Origin: Begonia masoniana
Taxonomy: Eukaryota; Streptophyta; Magnoliopsida; Cucurbitales; Begoniaceae
Assembly: GCA_022432975.1 (NCBI GenBank)
Contig: CM039508.1
Location: 28,957,008 to 29,021,007 of the forward strand
Reading direction: 5' to 3'
Length of the DNA stretch: 64,000 bases
Of this stretch, positions 45,728-58,414 are shown piece after piece (the stretch's first letter is position 1; each line of letters begins with the position of its first letter). The notes under the pieces were generated by a model, which saw nothing but the letters and a program-made list of their open reading frames with translations, had not been told where the DNA came from and searched no databases. Both the position numbers and the translations under genes were made by a program.

Positions 45728-47816
45728 AATAAAATCAAACAACAGAATAGCCGAAGCTATTCTGTTGATTCGCGTTGCGCGAGGAGCAGGGGAGACAGAG
45801 GCGAAGGAGGAGCGAAGATCGGCCGAGCAACCACCGGCGGTTTTCGGCGTTCTCCGGCCAGACGACGGCGACGAGCGGTTGCCGGCCCGTCTCCGTGCAT
45901 GAACCGAACGGTAAGCCCTAGTTTCTCCCTGTTTCGGTTCTATTCTGGGCCGAGAGTGATGAGCCGGATTTGGCTCCGATCACCGGCCATTTTTGGTCAC
46001 CTCCGGCGTGGGTTTGTCGACCCTTGGTCCGGCTTGGGTCGCCTGGTCGTGATGAGCCCGATTTGGCCGAAAAACCTGTAAGCCCGATTTGGGCAATTTG
46101 GATTTTGTGGTGTGTAGCTCGAGATTTTGGTTAGATTATTTAAATTGTAGGTGTGGGGGTCGATTGTTGAGGTATTTGGTGGAATTTGATGGAAAATCGG
46201 AAAGGGAGAAATTTCCGATTAAGGGGCATTTTGGGTTTTCTGATATTTGACCTAGCTAGGGTAGTTTGTTTTAAAAATTTTTTTGGCAGGTTAAAATAGG
46301 TTGTTAGAGGAGTACGTGGCTGCTGGAATCGTTCGATTCCGATATTCGACGCAAAAGTTACGCACGTTCGAAGTTTCAGGTCGATTTTTACCGAACCCAA
46401 ATTAGCGGCTCGTTTAGTTAGGTTTTAATTGGATTAGACTAGAAATATAGTTTGAAAGTTAATTGGTGAAAGTAAACTTGATTTAATGAAGTTGAATATT
46501 TGTCGTAGGTCGAGCCGTAGGTGGACAGGTAACCGAGTATCCTCAGTGAGCTAGGACGCCAGGTAAGTAGTGGATGAGTGTTTGTTGCCTTCGGGCCTAC
46601 ACCATAGAACGGTAGGGATTGTTTGTTTGTTTGTTGTGTTTTGCTTTGTGTCATGCATTGTGTGTCATGCATCATTGTTTTTTAACTGACGAAATCACGT
46701 GTTTTGCATGTTCAAGTGGTGAGGATGACGTAATGAAAGATGAGAAAATTGATATGCAACTTGGTCTCGAGTAGAATAGTCTCATCGGGCACGTGGCTCG
46801 CTGAGCACCACGCGGGGTATTTTACTTGAGATGCTATGCTAATGTATGTAATGCGTCGTGAGTATGAATACCTCGATATGTTCGTGCTTGAAGGCACAAT
46901 GAGCATTCTACGATCGATTGGGGGAGATTCGGTTGGCCGTCCAGGATTGTGTTGGGGCGTGTGCCTCCGGTCTTGCTCCGTGGGTCAAGGCGTGGCCGTC
47001 CAGGATTGTGTTGGGACGTGTGCCTACTTGATTCACATTAAGTGAAAGATAAATGCAACCCGAATGAAAAGAAAGCAACTGAGTGTGTAGAAACTGCATG
47101 TTAGGTTTGAGTCGAGCATTTAGTGTGTTGTTGTGCATTATTCCCCTACTTGCTAAGCGTTAGGCTTACTTTTGTGTTCTATGGTGTAGGTGACGAGTTT
47201 TACTCTGGTGAGGTGGATGAGACAGCACAGGACTAGACAGCAGTTGGTGATACATGCGGTATGCCTATGCGGGCTATTGTCGGGGCGCCTCGACCATGGT
47301 CGTCGGGAATGTGGGCTTTATGATTTAGTAGTTTATTGTAAATGTTTGTTTGTAGAAATGATGGGAATGGGTAGCTTTCTTTTAGTTGATGTTTTGAGAG
47401 TTATGGGATAGTTTTTGGTAATTGTTGTATATAGTCATAGTTAAGGGTGATGTGTCGCCCTATACTGTGGACTTTCTTCACTTAGGTATGTTCGTATTTT
47501 CGTTTCCCTCTTTACTGTTATTTGGAGATTTCGTAGGTTGGTTAGATGGTTGGAAAATTCTGATTTGGTTGGGATTGAATTTTATGTAGGTACCTAGCAT
47601 TTTGGAGGCGCCATTTTCAGGCGTTACTTTGCCAAAATTTTCGGAAAGGACGTCGTGGTGCTTAAAGGTTAGGATTAAGGAAAATTAGTGAGTTTAGGCA
47701 GTTAGGTATAACATAAGAGAATTTTGAGAGACTTAGATTTAATTTAAATTATGTTTTAACGTGGGATTTGTTAGCAAAGTAGCGCACCGAGCCAGGGTGG
47801 GTTCGGGGGTGTTACA
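45388..47816 (+). repeat. Tekay-type solo LTR T2
   Basis: TGTAACACTCGGG to GGGTGTTACA, 2429 bp, in matK, flanked by GATCC/AATCC (4 of 5). Leader: putative donor ACG|GTAAGC (45910), acceptor GTAG|GTCG (46508), a 54-nt exon, donor CCAG|GTAAGT (46562) and acceptor TGTAG|G (47189). An ATT microsatellite is at 45692-45726. It lacks the ATCGGAAGATG cluster seen in T1, T3 and T4. Confidence 0.85.
46563..47189 (+). other. Putative LTR leader intron with paired ends (T2)
   Basis: Left arm CCTACACCATAGAAC (46596-46610) is perfectly complementary to GTTCTATGGTGTAGG (47176-47190). Hairpin TAAGC-GTTAG-GCTTA is at 47154-47168. A ~62-bp imperfect duplication (GGCCGTCCAGGATTGTGTTG at about 46936 and 46992) lies inside. 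Confidence 0.5.
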
Positions 47817-47821
47817 AATCC

Positions 47822-48639
47822 ATTTTGTTGGAAAATGTGGGTTATGACAAGAAATCCAGTTTACTAATTGTAAAACGTTTAATTACTGGAATGTATCAAC
47901 AAAATCATTTGATTATTTCCACTAATTATTATAACCAAAATCATTTTTTGGGGTACAACAAAAATTTGTATTTTCAAATTCCATCAGAAGGGTTTGCACT
48001 CATTGTGGAAATTTCATTTTCCTTACGATTAGTATCTTCATTAGAAGAAGCAGAATTAACAAAATCTTATAATTTACGATCAATTCATTCAATATTTCCT
48101 TTTTTAGAGGATAAATTCCCACATTTGAATTATGTGTCAGATGTATTAATACCATACCCCCTCCATCTGGAAATTTTGGTTCAAATTATTCGCTATTGGG
48201 TGAAAGATGCCTATTCTTTACATTTATTACGGTTTTTTCTTCACGATTATTGTAATTGGAATAGTCTTATTACTCAAAATAAATTGATTTCTTTTTTTTT
48301 TTTCAAAAGAAAATCGAAGATTATTCTTGTTCCTATATAATTCTCATGTATGTGATTACGAATCTATTTTACTTTTTCTCTGTAACCAATCTTCTCATTT
48401 ACGATTAACATCTTATAAGTTTTTTTTTTGAGCGAGTATATTTTTATGGAAAAATAGAACATCTTGTAAAAGTATTTGCTAATTATTTTCGGGCTATCCT
48501 ACGGGTCTTCAAGCATCCTTTTATACATTATGTTAGATATCAAGGAAAAGCAATTCTGGTTTCAAAAGATACGCCTCTTCTGATAAATAAGTGGAAATAT
48601 TACCTTGTCCATTTATGGCAATGTTATTTTTATGTGTGA
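47822..48639 (+). pseudogene. matK: matK fragment 2
   Basis: Continues in frame from fragment 1 ([20 protein letters not shown] through [20 protein letters not shown] and [14 protein letters not shown]). It then shifts frame at a long T-run (about 48290-48302) and meets stops. It ends at [11 protein letters not shown] just before the CRM insertion. TGTGA at 48635-48639 corresponds to TGTGG at 59506-59510. Confidence 0.92.
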
Positions 48640-49951
48640 AGACATGCCTCGGAGGCCCGTCACAAGATCACAAACTCGGGCACAAAATTCAATTGTTCAA
48701 TATTCTAATAACTTGTCTCTTTTTGCAGGTTTGGATTACATCATGGATTTCACTTGGGAGCCGACATCAGAGGATGTGGAGAAGCCTTGCCATGTCATTC
48801 ATTGGAGCATTCGCACGGAGCTTGCTGATAGCCCTATGGGAATTTGTCTTCCCGGGCCTTAATTTGTAATTTTTAATTTTAAAACTCATTGGCATACATT
48901 CGCCTTTATTGTAAGGATTTTATAATTGCATTTCATGCATTAGATTGTGTGGTTAGGATTAGATGTATGGTGGTGGATTTGGGTTGGAGGAAGTTCAACA
49001 AAATATTCAAAGGAAAAGGCCCTACAATAAATGGAGCCCAATGGAAGCCTTGGCCCAAAGAAGAGCCCACAAAAAAAAGGTATAATTTTGCAAGTACAAG
49101 AGTTAGTGGCAACATGGATTGATGATGTGGCAAGATTCCCTCCATTGATCCATTGAGGCATGGCATTCATCTCCTCCCTAGGATGTGTGCTTGTTTGCCT
49201 TGATCTTGGCCATCCATCATTTTTCATCCAAAGGCCACCATTCATTCATCCTTATGGAAACCCTAATCATCCACCCTAGGATTTTCTATTTAAGCATAGG
49301 ATTGGTGTTTGTAAAGAACTTTTGGCCAATCAATATACTACTATTTCCCTAAATCTCCCAAATTCTTTTGGTGATTTTTCCTTGGTTCTTTGAACCAAGA
49401 GGAGTTAGCCTCCATTGCTAACCTAGCTTGGGTTGCTAGGTTAGCTCTTATTCATTCCCTCACCATCTCCATTGGGAGTTGGATCGAGGAAGAAAATTCC
49501 CGACCTACGGTGGTCGTTTTCCTCCCGGAAAACGTTTATCCTTGAGCCTAACCCGTAAGATCGCTCCAAGGAACCTCCAAGGGTATTTTCTTTATTTTAT
49601 TTGCCATCACATTCACACAATATCACTCCTTATTTTCGGCTCCACCAATCACACACACCCTCACTTTTTATTTTATGTCATTTTATTTCTTTTTTGCATT
49701 GCATTTGACATCTCATCCATAACATTTTTTCTCCATCTTTTTCCTTCTATTTTTTTTTCTTTATATTTCACATCCTCACACATCATATAATATTCGGCCC
49801 TAGCATTATTAATCCATTGTTTATTTTCTTGCATTTTATTTTTAGTAATTTCTTCCCTTTATTCATCAATTTTATACGAACACACAACCGAGCACTTATC
49901 TTGACTATTTGTGGGTTGTACACGGACCCTTTTCTAGGGGACCCCGTGTCA
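48640..49951 (+). repeat. CRM element 2, 5' LTR
   Basis: AGACATGCC (first base changed from T) to CGTGTCA, 1312 bp. Coded tail at 48640-48862, TATA-like CTATTTAAGC near 49287. Confidence 0.9.
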
Positions 49952-49953
49952 AG

Positions 49954-49968
49954 TGGTATCAAAGCCAC
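49954..49968 (+). promoter_or_regulatory. Primer-binding site (Met tRNA)
   Basis: TGGTATCAAAGCCAC two bases after the LTR. Confidence 0.85.
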
Positions 49969-51168
49969 AAGGCTTCCCAATGTGTTTTAGTTGCATTTGG
50001 CTTTAGCCAAAATATAGCACGAAACCGGGATAGTGGCTCTTTTATTTTTCCGCATTGTTTTCCATATATTGTTGATCTAACTTTGTGCTAACTTGGTGCT
50101 AATCTAACTCTTTTATTTGCTGCCATTTTAACTCTATTTATTAATTTTAATATCTTGTTGAAATATGGTTTGCAATAGAGGAAGAAATTGGCCAAGGTAT
50201 AGTTAAATCTTTCCTAGTTATTCTCTTTTTTCCTTTCCGGTCTATTCTACATCTTAACATCGGTTCTTTTATGATATTTGCTTTATATTTTTGTCTAGAT
50301 CTAAACCAAAACTTTGCTGAAAATATGGTAGAAAAATGAGCATGAAATCGGCCTAAAGAAAATTGCAAAACCGGTTTATATTTTGTTGCATAATCTTCAT
50401 GGTTTTTACTTCTTCTTGTTCTCGGTTTAATACATCTTTAGCCTCGGTTTCTTTAGCACTTCTTGTTATCATTTGTCTCATGTTTTTGCATCTAAATATT
50501 GTCCAATAGATATATAAATTTTCTGGAAATTTTGGTGCTTCAATTCGGCTTAGAACTATTGCTATCAAAAATAGGATTATTGTTGAAATTATCACATCGA
50601 TTTTGCTCCTTTGTTAAGCTCGAAATTTGTCTATTATTGTGCTGAATGTTGTTCATGTTTTAGCTCATAAATTTGTTTAATATATGCTGTTAAGTGAATG
50701 CACGAAATTAGTTAACAAGAATTTAGCAAAAGCATGGTTTAAATTAGCAAATTTGAGCTAGGCATTACATTAAAATTATGCTATATTTGGGTTAAAATTT
50801 CAGCATGATACCTTGATTAAAATGATGTTCTAAATTTTATTATTTGCTGTTTTTGGACTTAATTAGTTATTAATAATATTACCTTAAGTGATCCTTGGTA
50901 AAAGTTGACAACTTGATTAAAATTTAGTAAGAATTTGGGTGATTATTAATCGTTGAAATATTCATTTCCTTAGTTAATTTGTTAAGTGTTTAATTGAAAT
51001 TGATAAGTTAGTAACCTATTTTAGCATGATCTCTATTTTCATTTTGTCTTAACTAAGATTATTCCTTAGAGCCTAAAATTTCCTAAGACATTAAGAAGAT
51101 AAGCATCTCACTAATTTAGGAATATTAATTTAGACAAGAATTAAAACTTAAAATTAAAACACTTAACT
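49969..51168 (+). other. CRM element 2 leader
   Basis: AT-rich untranslated leader of ~1.2 kb up to the gag ATG. I see nothing else in it. Confidence 0.65.
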
Positions 51169-53441
51169 ATGACTAATCGAAGCGGATTTAATCGTGATAC
51201 ACCACACCTAGAATCAAATCAAACTAGGGATACTCCCCCACCTGAAAGCACACGACACAAAGGGGAGACTAGCTCTCAAGGAGGCATGCAAAGACAAATT
51301 GATGCCTTAACTAACATAGTGAATAGCCTCGCCCAACAACCCAAACAATGCTGAACAACCCTCCTCGTAGGGAATTCCATGAACGTGTCCCTTCTCAAGA
51401 GACCTCCTCTAGGATTATTCCCGAACGCCCTAGGCGTAGAGCACCTTTCCAACCACCTATAGAGGAAGAGGAATGGGTTGAACCCCAAAGAAGAAGACCA
51501 CGTCATTTTAATTCGGAGGATGATATTTGGACGAAAGATGATGAGGAGTACCGACCTAATCGTCGTAGGGACAACGACGACCTCCGTAATGTCAAGATGA
51601 CAATTCCCCCTTTCAATGAGACATGTGATGGAAACACGTATCTTGATTGGATTGATAAGGTAGAGAGAATCTTTGAGTGTCACGACTATTCTGAGCGAGT
51701 TAAAATTCAACTCGCCTCTCTTAAATTAACGAGCCACGCCGCATTATGGTGGTCCAACCTTAAAAATCAAAGGATGCGTACACTAGGATACCCCGTCTCA
51801 ACGTGGAATTCCATGAAAGAGGAAATGCACAAAAGGTTCGTTCCCCGACACTACAAGCACGAACTCTTCCACCAACTTCACAACCTTAGACAAAATTCTC
51901 TCTCGGTCGATGAGTATATTACGGAATTCGAGACTCTCAATATGCGTTGTGCTATTGATGAACCCACGGAACAACTCATCGCAAGATTCATTCGAGGTTT
52001 GAACCGTGATATTGGTGACGCGGTTGAAGTACAACAATTGCAAACCATGGACATGGTCATTCAACTCGCCCTCACGGTGGAAAGACAACTCAAAAGAAAG
52101 CGTAAAACTAACTTTCCAACTAAATTTCCACCTAGGCACCTAGACCAAGACAAACTCAAACTTCCATGGAAAAACGAAGAGAAAAGGCCAGTTAACCGTA
52201 ATTGGCCACCCAAGACACCCTTCAACCAAAACAAACCCCCTCCGATGGATAAGAATCAAGCAAACACATCTAAAGTGCAAAGAGCCCGTGATGTCCAATG
52301 TTACAAATGTTTAGGAAAAGGACATTACGCAAATGAATGCTCAAACCGTCGATTGATGGTTATTAAGGAGTCAATTGGAGAATGGGAAAGCGAGAATGAT
52401 GAGGGTCAATACCTCGAAAAGGAAGAAGAAGAGGTGGAGGACGAGAGTGAGCACGAGTCGGATGAATGTGCTGCTCAAGATGGGCCCCTGTTAATTGTGA
52501 TTAGAAGAGCCCTTGTTTCTAAAAATATTGAGGAGCACTGCCAACGCGAGAACATTTTCCAAAGTAGATGTGCAGTCAAAGACAAAGTATGTTCGGTGAT
52601 TATAGATAATGGAAGTTGCGTTAACGTAGCTTTCCAAGATATGGTGAGCAAGCTTGGATTGGAGACTACTAGTCACCCTAAGCCATACAAGTTAAGATGG
52701 TTGGATGATAGAGATGACATCAAAGTGACCAAACAAGTGACTATTAATTTTACTATCGGAAAATATAAGGACTCGGTTACTTGTGACGTCGTACCTATGA
52801 AAGCTAGTCATCTTCTATTAGGACGACCTTGGCTTTATGACCGTAGGGTTCAATATGATGGTTACCTCAATAACTATAGTTTAAAATTCGGAGGTAGAAA
52901 TATCAAGTTACTTCCTATGACCCCTGAACAAATTGCTCATGACGATGCGCTTAGGAAGGAGGAAAAGATTAAAGAAAATCTTTTCTTAACCAAAAAGGGA
53001 ATAAGAGCTGCAGTAACTAAAGGAAAAATGGTGATTCTTGTTTTATTTAGAGACCGTGTTATGGAATTAGGTGAGATACCCTCACCGATACAAGACCTAC
53101 GTAAGGCCTATCAAGATGTTTTTCCTGAAGAACTACCGCCCGGATTACCCCAGATTAGAGGAATAGAACATCAAATCGACCTCCAACCTGGCGCTATGTT
53201 ACCAAATCGATCGGCCTATAGGATGAGGCCTGAAGAAGCAAAAGAATTACAAGATCAAGTCCAAAAATTATTACGGAGAGGATACATAAGAGAGTCGATG
53301 AGCCCATGCGCTGTACCTACCTTGTTAGTACCTAAAAAGGATGGCTCTATGCGAATGTGTGTTGATAGTAGAGCTATCAACCAAATAACCATTAAGTATA
53401 GGTATCCTATCCCTCGGTTAGAAGATATGTGGACGAATTGA
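51169..53441 (+). pseudogene. CRM element 2 gag-protease-RT start
   Basis: ATG 51169 (MTNRSGFNRD) starts gag. A 2-nt loss near 51345 shifts the frame, after which 697 codons stay open. Order: capsid core (PPFNETCDGNTYLDWIDKVE, ALWWSNL), intact CCHC knuckle CYKCLGKGHYANEC, acidic linker, protease VIIDNGSCVNVAF (Asp-Asn-Gly in place of Asp-Ser-Gly), LLLGRPWLYDRRV, then RT RGYIRESMSPCAVPTLLVPK and [16 protein letters not shown] one-base loss near 53430 (ATGTGGACG against ATGTTGGACG) ends the frame. This is the best-preserved gag of the window. Confidence 0.88.
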
Positions 53442-54206
53442 GTGGAGCATCAATTTTCTCCAAAGTTGACTTGAAGAGCGGTTATCACCAAATACGGATG
53501 AAAGAGGGTGATGAGTGGAAGACCGCCTTAAAAAAAAATACGGATTGTTTGAGTGGATGGTTATGCCATTCGGTCTTACAAATGCCCCGAACACCTTTAT
53601 GCGGTTAATGCATCACGTTCTTAAGGAATTCCTTGGGAAATTTGTTGTCGTGTATTTCGATGACATCTTGGTGTATAGTCGCGACCTCCCACAACATGTC
53701 AACCATCTCGGGATGTTATTTCAAACCCTCTGTCGTACTAAATTGTTTGGGAATTTGAGTAAATGCTCCTTTGGACAAGAAAAGGTTTACTTTTTGGGCT
53801 TCATAATTTCTAAGGATGGCTTGGAAGCGGACGAAGATAAGGTTAAAACCATCAAGGAGTGGCCCACTCATAATAGTATCACTAAAGTCCGTAGTTTCCA
53901 CAGATTAGCCTCTTTTTATAGGAGGTTCATTAGAGACTTCAGTTCCTTAGTCGCTCCTATTACGGACCTCACCAAAAAAGGAGTTGACTTTAATTGGACA
54001 CCGGCATGCCAAAGTAGCTTCGATTTGATTAAAGAAAAACTTTGTCAATCACCCGTTTTAGCACTTCCTGATTTTAATAAGGTTTTTGAGATCAAGAGTG
54101 ATGCCTCCGGTATTGGCATTGGAGCTGTATTGATGCAAGATGGCAAGCCTCTTGCGTATTTTAGTGAAAAATTGAAAGGAGCTGCTTTGAACTATTTGAC
54201 ATATGA
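53442..54206 (+). pseudogene. CRM element 2 RT core and RNase H start
   Basis: [18 protein letters not shown] in one frame, then a loss in an A-run near 53530. The next frame is open from there: [16 protein letters not shown], catalytic [27 protein letters not shown] and RNase [18 protein letters not shown]. It is cut at LNYLTYD by the solo LTR. Confidence 0.88.
54202..54206. repeat. Target site duplication TATGA
   Basis: TATGA at 54202-54206 and 56656-56660, perfect. Excision restores the RNase H frame YDKEFDAVIRALEH. Confidence 0.9.
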
Positions 54207-54901
54207 TGTAACACCCGAATACTTCAACCAGGTGACTTCCTAACTGAATGAACGGCCATGATTATTCGATCTTCATGATTTAGAATTTTATGCCAAGCTT
54301 AATTAATTACATGTGGATTTAAGCTAGGTTGTGTGGCAAAGTTATAATAATGGAGGATTGAGGCCAGTATTTAAAGAAAATGGAAAGGATTCAAACCCCA
54401 ATTAAACCTCACTGTAGCCATCATTACTCTCGGCGATTTTCTCTCCCGAGCTCTCGCTCTCTGTCGGCAGGAAATCCCTCCTTCGACGATCGTTTCCTTG
54501 CTGCTTCTCGGCTACTTTGTGCTCAAGGTACGAGTTTGGCAATGTAGCTAACTTTTAGTCGCTAAGCTCTGTTTTCAGCTTTGTGTTGAGGTTCTGGACT
54601 CTTCAATGGCCGAGTATTTGTAAGGATATTTTAAAATCTAAAAGTGGTAATGTCATTCCGAATCGATTTTGGACATTAAACAACCAACCCTGAGTTATCG
54701 CTAATCGAATCTGTCTGTTTTGGGTTTTGGATTTTAAACTGCACAGAGAACTATACTAAGGATTCGGGAGTGACTATAACTATTAGATCCTAGGATGACT
54801 TGTGATTAGAACTAATAGGATTTTGTTTTAACTACTGCAATGTAAATGTTTTAGGTGAAGAAGTTTGAAGAGAAAGGAGCTCAAATTGCTAAGGAGACCA
54901 A

Positions 54902-55592
54902 GTAAGTGAATGTGTAGGTTTCTCGGTCATTAGGACCCTACATCAAAGGATGCTAGGTAGAAACTCATACGATGATTAGAAGTTTCCCTTATGTTACTGT
55001 CTAATGTTTATGCTGATGATTAGGTCAATGGTAAGGTTTCATGTCGAATGGTGCTCTGTTCTGTAGCTTGATGATTTAAGAATCTTCATGTTCATGCATC
55101 ATGAATGTTTTATGCATATGAAAATGTTTTAAGAGTATACTTTCTCATGAACAAGATAAGAATATAAAACTTATGCAACGTGAATTAAGCGAGGGTTGGG
55201 GGCGGTTTGGCGTATGTCACTATCCAAAAGAAGGACCATGATACGACCCGCAAGGGAACTATGTGCACTCTCACTGTCAAACCCCCTTTACCAGCACAAA
55301 TCCTCCCTTAATCCATACAACGTGAACGAAGAATATGAACGATGAACATGAATGATGTATATGAATGATGATTATGAACAATGAATATGAACGATGAACA
55401 TGAATGATGTATATGAATGATGACTATGAACAATGAATATGAATGATGAACAAGAATGAAGACTTTGAATATGAATATGAATAAGAAAAAATTCATGAGC
55501 ATTTGTTTTCTCAAAATGAGCATTTATGCATACTTATTAGTATTGCATTCCTTACTAAGCATTAGGCTTATAGTTTAAACCTTATGATGTAG
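54902..55592 (+). other. Putative LTR leader intron with paired ends (T3)
   Basis: Left arm CCTACATCAAAGG (54937-54949) pairs with CCTTATGATGTAGG (55580-55593) apart from one bulged A. Hairpin TAAGC-ATTAG-GCTTA is at 55556-55570 in a TTACTAAGC context. Confidence 0.5.
55322..55470. repeat. Tandem repeat, ~60 bp x 2.4
   Basis: Reiterated GAATATGAACGATGAACATG and GATGTATATGAATGATGA words within the putative T3 intron. Confidence 0.75.
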
Positions 55593-55944
55593 GTGACAAG
55601 TTTTCAGATGAGGATCTCAAAGTTAATGAGGATGCCTAAGCTCGGTTGCTGGAAGGTGTTCAGGGAGCAAATCTGTGGCTGGATGGCAAACGAGACCCCT
55701 GGTTAATGTTTTATGATTTTAGTTATGATAATGAACACGATAGTTTAAGTAGGATGAGTCTATTTTATAACATTGAGTCTCCTTTTAAAGATGTCTGTTG
55801 ACCACTGAATCTGGAAATAATTTTAAGGAGCATTGGTTGGTCTGTTTGCTTAAGTCTTCCGCTATATGAATTCTGGGTGAGTTACTGATTTTCATTAGTA
55901 TGAATGTTATGCCATTAAAGTTTGAAGTCAAAGAAGGTTATGTC

Positions 55945-56490
55945 TATCAGATGATGAGAGTGCTATTTTGTCATCTAATGATCGGTAGACGTAGTGCGAT
56001 TAAGCTATCGGAAGATGTAAGTTTAATTTTGTCGTCTAGTGATCGGCAGATGAGGGTTATTCAAGTTACCGGATGATGTAAGTGTTATTTCATCGCCCAG
56101 TGACCGGTAGATGTAGAGTGTTTAAGCCATCGGAAGATGTAAGTTTAATTTTGTCGTCTAGTGATCGGCAGATGAGGGTTATTTAAGTAACCGGATGATG
56201 TAAGTGTTATTTCATCGCTCAGTGACCGGTAGATGTAGAGTGTTTAAGCCATCGGAAGATGTAAGTTTAATTTTGTCGTCTAGTTACCGGATGATGTGAG
56301 GGTTATCTTGTTGTTTAGTGACCGGGTCATGTTTTAATTATTCACGTGAGAAGCACATGTTCACCGGATGATATAAACCCGATTTAGTGACGGGTAGATG
56401 TGGTTTATCTCTCTATCGGTATAGGCAGTCTAAGGGTTTAAGTTTCTCTTCATCAGCCGATACGCGTTATACTGCCCGCCGGCAGATGCG
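55945..56490 (+). repeat. Iterated ATCGG motif cluster (T3)
   Basis: A higher-order unit of about 122 bp occurs a little over twice (about 56035-56290). It contains TTTTGTCGTCTAGTGATCGG, ACCGGATGATGTAAG, GTGACCGGTAGATGTAGAG and CCATCGGAAGATGTAAG. Confidence 0.75.
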
Positions 56491-56655
56491 TAATGTATTC
56501 CTTTGCTGAGCGATGCCTAGTGAATCGTGCATGACATCTTGAGCTAAGCTATGTAAAAAAAAATATATTACCAAAAATGAATAGAGTGTGAGTAATAAGA
56601 ATTAAATGATTAAGAAAGATACGGATTACATGACGATCCCTCTGGGGTCGTTACA

Positions 56656-58414
56656 TATGATAAGGAGTTCGATGCTGTAATTAGAGCTCTAGAACATTGG
56701 TAACATTATCTAATTTTAAAAGAGTTTGTGATTCATTCTAACCATCAATCTCTCAAGCACATTAAGAGCCAACACAAACTCAACAAGTGTCACGCAAAAT
56801 GGGTGGAAGTTTTGGAAAGATTCCCCTACATTTTAAAATATTTGAAAGGGTCTGATAATACTGTTGCCGATGCTCTCTCTCGAAGACGTATCCTCTTAAT
56901 GGAACTGAGTATTAGATTTTTTGGATTTGAATGGATCAAAACTTTGTATGCATCCGATAAAGATTTTGGGTTGCCTTATCAAGTTTATCAAAATTAGGCT
57001 GAAGGAGGATATAGTCTTGTAGATGAATTTCTATTAAGGAATGAAAAATTGTGTATTCCTAATTGCAGTCTAAGACAATGCCTTATTAAAGAAGCTCATG
57101 GAGGAGGATTGTCTGGGCATTTTGGAAAAAAAAAAAACCCTAGAACTATTGAAGGAAAAATTTTATTGGCCTCACATGATGAAAGACGTGCACCACTATG
57201 CTGAAAGGTGCATTGTTTGTAAAAGGGCCAAAAGCAAAGTTCTACCCCACGGACTTTACCTTCTCTTACCAGTCCATACACATCCTTAGGTAGAAATTAG
57301 TATGGATTTTGTTTTAGAGTTACCACGGACAGGACGTAACAAGGATTCTATTCTAGTGGTTGTGGATAGATTCTCCAAAATGGCGCATTTTATCGCCTGC
57401 AATAAAACTGACGATTCTGCTGCTATAGCCGATCTATTCTTCAAGGAGATAGTTAGACTCCATGGAGTGCCTCAATCTATTGTGTCTGATCGCGATACCA
57501 AGTTCTTGAGCACTTTTTGGAAAACTCTATGGAAGAAATTGGGGACCACGCTATGTTTTAGTACATCTTTTCATCCCCAAACAGACGGCCAAACGGAAGT
57601 GGTCAATAGGACCTTGGGAACCCTTCTCCGAAGTGTCATAGGTAAGACTCTAACCAATTGGGACATAGTACTACCCCAAGTTGAATTCGGTTACAACCGA
57701 AGCCTTCATTCCACCAATCAACAAACGCCCTTTGAGGTAGTCTATGGTTTTAATCCGAATACACCCCTGACACTTATTCCTATTCCAACCCAGGACCTAA
57801 TAAACCCTTCGGGAGCAAGTAAAGCAGAGCAAATGAAAAAGTTGTATGAGAAAGTTCACCAAACAATTGAGAGAAATAACGCCAATTACGCTAAGCATGC
57901 AAATAAGGGGCGAAAAGAGGTAATTTTTAATGTTGGAGATTTGGTGTTGTTGCATCTTAGGAAGGAGCGATTTCCCGCCAAAAGATGCTCCAAATTGTTG
58001 CCTAGGGCTGAAGGTCCCTTTAAAATCTTGGAACGTATAAATAACAATGCCTACAAGTTGGAGTTACCTGGCGATTATGGGGTGTCATCCACCTTCAATG
58101 TACAAGATTTGTCCCCTTACATTGGAGAATTGAGGTATGAAGAGGAGGCTGAGCTAACGAATTTGAGGTCAAATCCTCAGCCACCCGGAGGGGATGACAT
58201 GCCTCGGAGGCCCGTCACAAGATCACAAACTCGGGCACAAAATTTAATCGTTCAATGTTCTAATGACTTGTCTCTTTTTGCAGGTTTGGATCACATCATG
58301 GACTTCACTTAGGAGCCGACATCAGAGGATGTAGAGAAGCCTTGCCATGTCATTCATTGGAGCATTCGCACGGAGCTTGCTGATAGCCCTATGGGAATTT
58401 GTCTTCCCGGGCCT
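56656..58414 (+). pseudogene. CRM element 2 RNase H end, integrase and coded tail
   Basis: RNase H end ([22 protein letters not shown]), HHCC zinc domain (HGGGLSGHFG...CIVCKRAK) with a frameshift in an A-run at about 57125, then an integrase core open from 57302 to 58312. The acidic triad is intact: Asp of ISMDFV, Asp of VSDRDTKF and Glu of GQTEVVNRT. The C-terminal part (GPFKILERINNNAYKLELPG, STFNVQDLSPYIGEL) and MPRRPVTRSQTRAQ cross into the LTR. A TGG-to-TAG change at 58310 truncates the tail, which otherwise ends GICLPGP near 58414. Confidence 0.88.
58187..58194 (+). promoter_or_regulatory. Polypurine tract
   Basis: GGAGGGGA directly before the 3' LTR. Confidence 0.85.

Larger units (their letters stand above)
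54207..56655 (+). repeat. Tekay-type solo LTR T3
   Basis: TGTAACACCCG to GGTCGTTACA, 2449 bp, nested in CRM element 2. Putative leader: TATA-like TATTTAAAG (about 54370), donor CAAG|GTACG (54527), acceptor TTAG|GTGA (54854), a 47-nt exon, donor CCAA|GTAAGT (54901) and acceptor TGTAG|G (55592). The intron holds a ~60-bp tandem repeat. The 3' part holds the ATCGG-type motif cluster. Same family as the LTR at 61120. Confidence 0.88.

Noticed and set aside
47190..47411. 73-residue frame in solo LTR T2
   Set aside because: It has no counterpart in the sister LTR T5 and overlaps the putative acceptor region; likely accidental.
54855..55640. A small acidic protein formed by joining the 45-54 nt exon to the sequence after the acceptor
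   Set aside because: The joined frame is open in most Tekay LTRs and ends in a short acidic stretch, but there is no conserved start codon, two families have TGA at the exon start, and the similarity may be nucleotide conservation.
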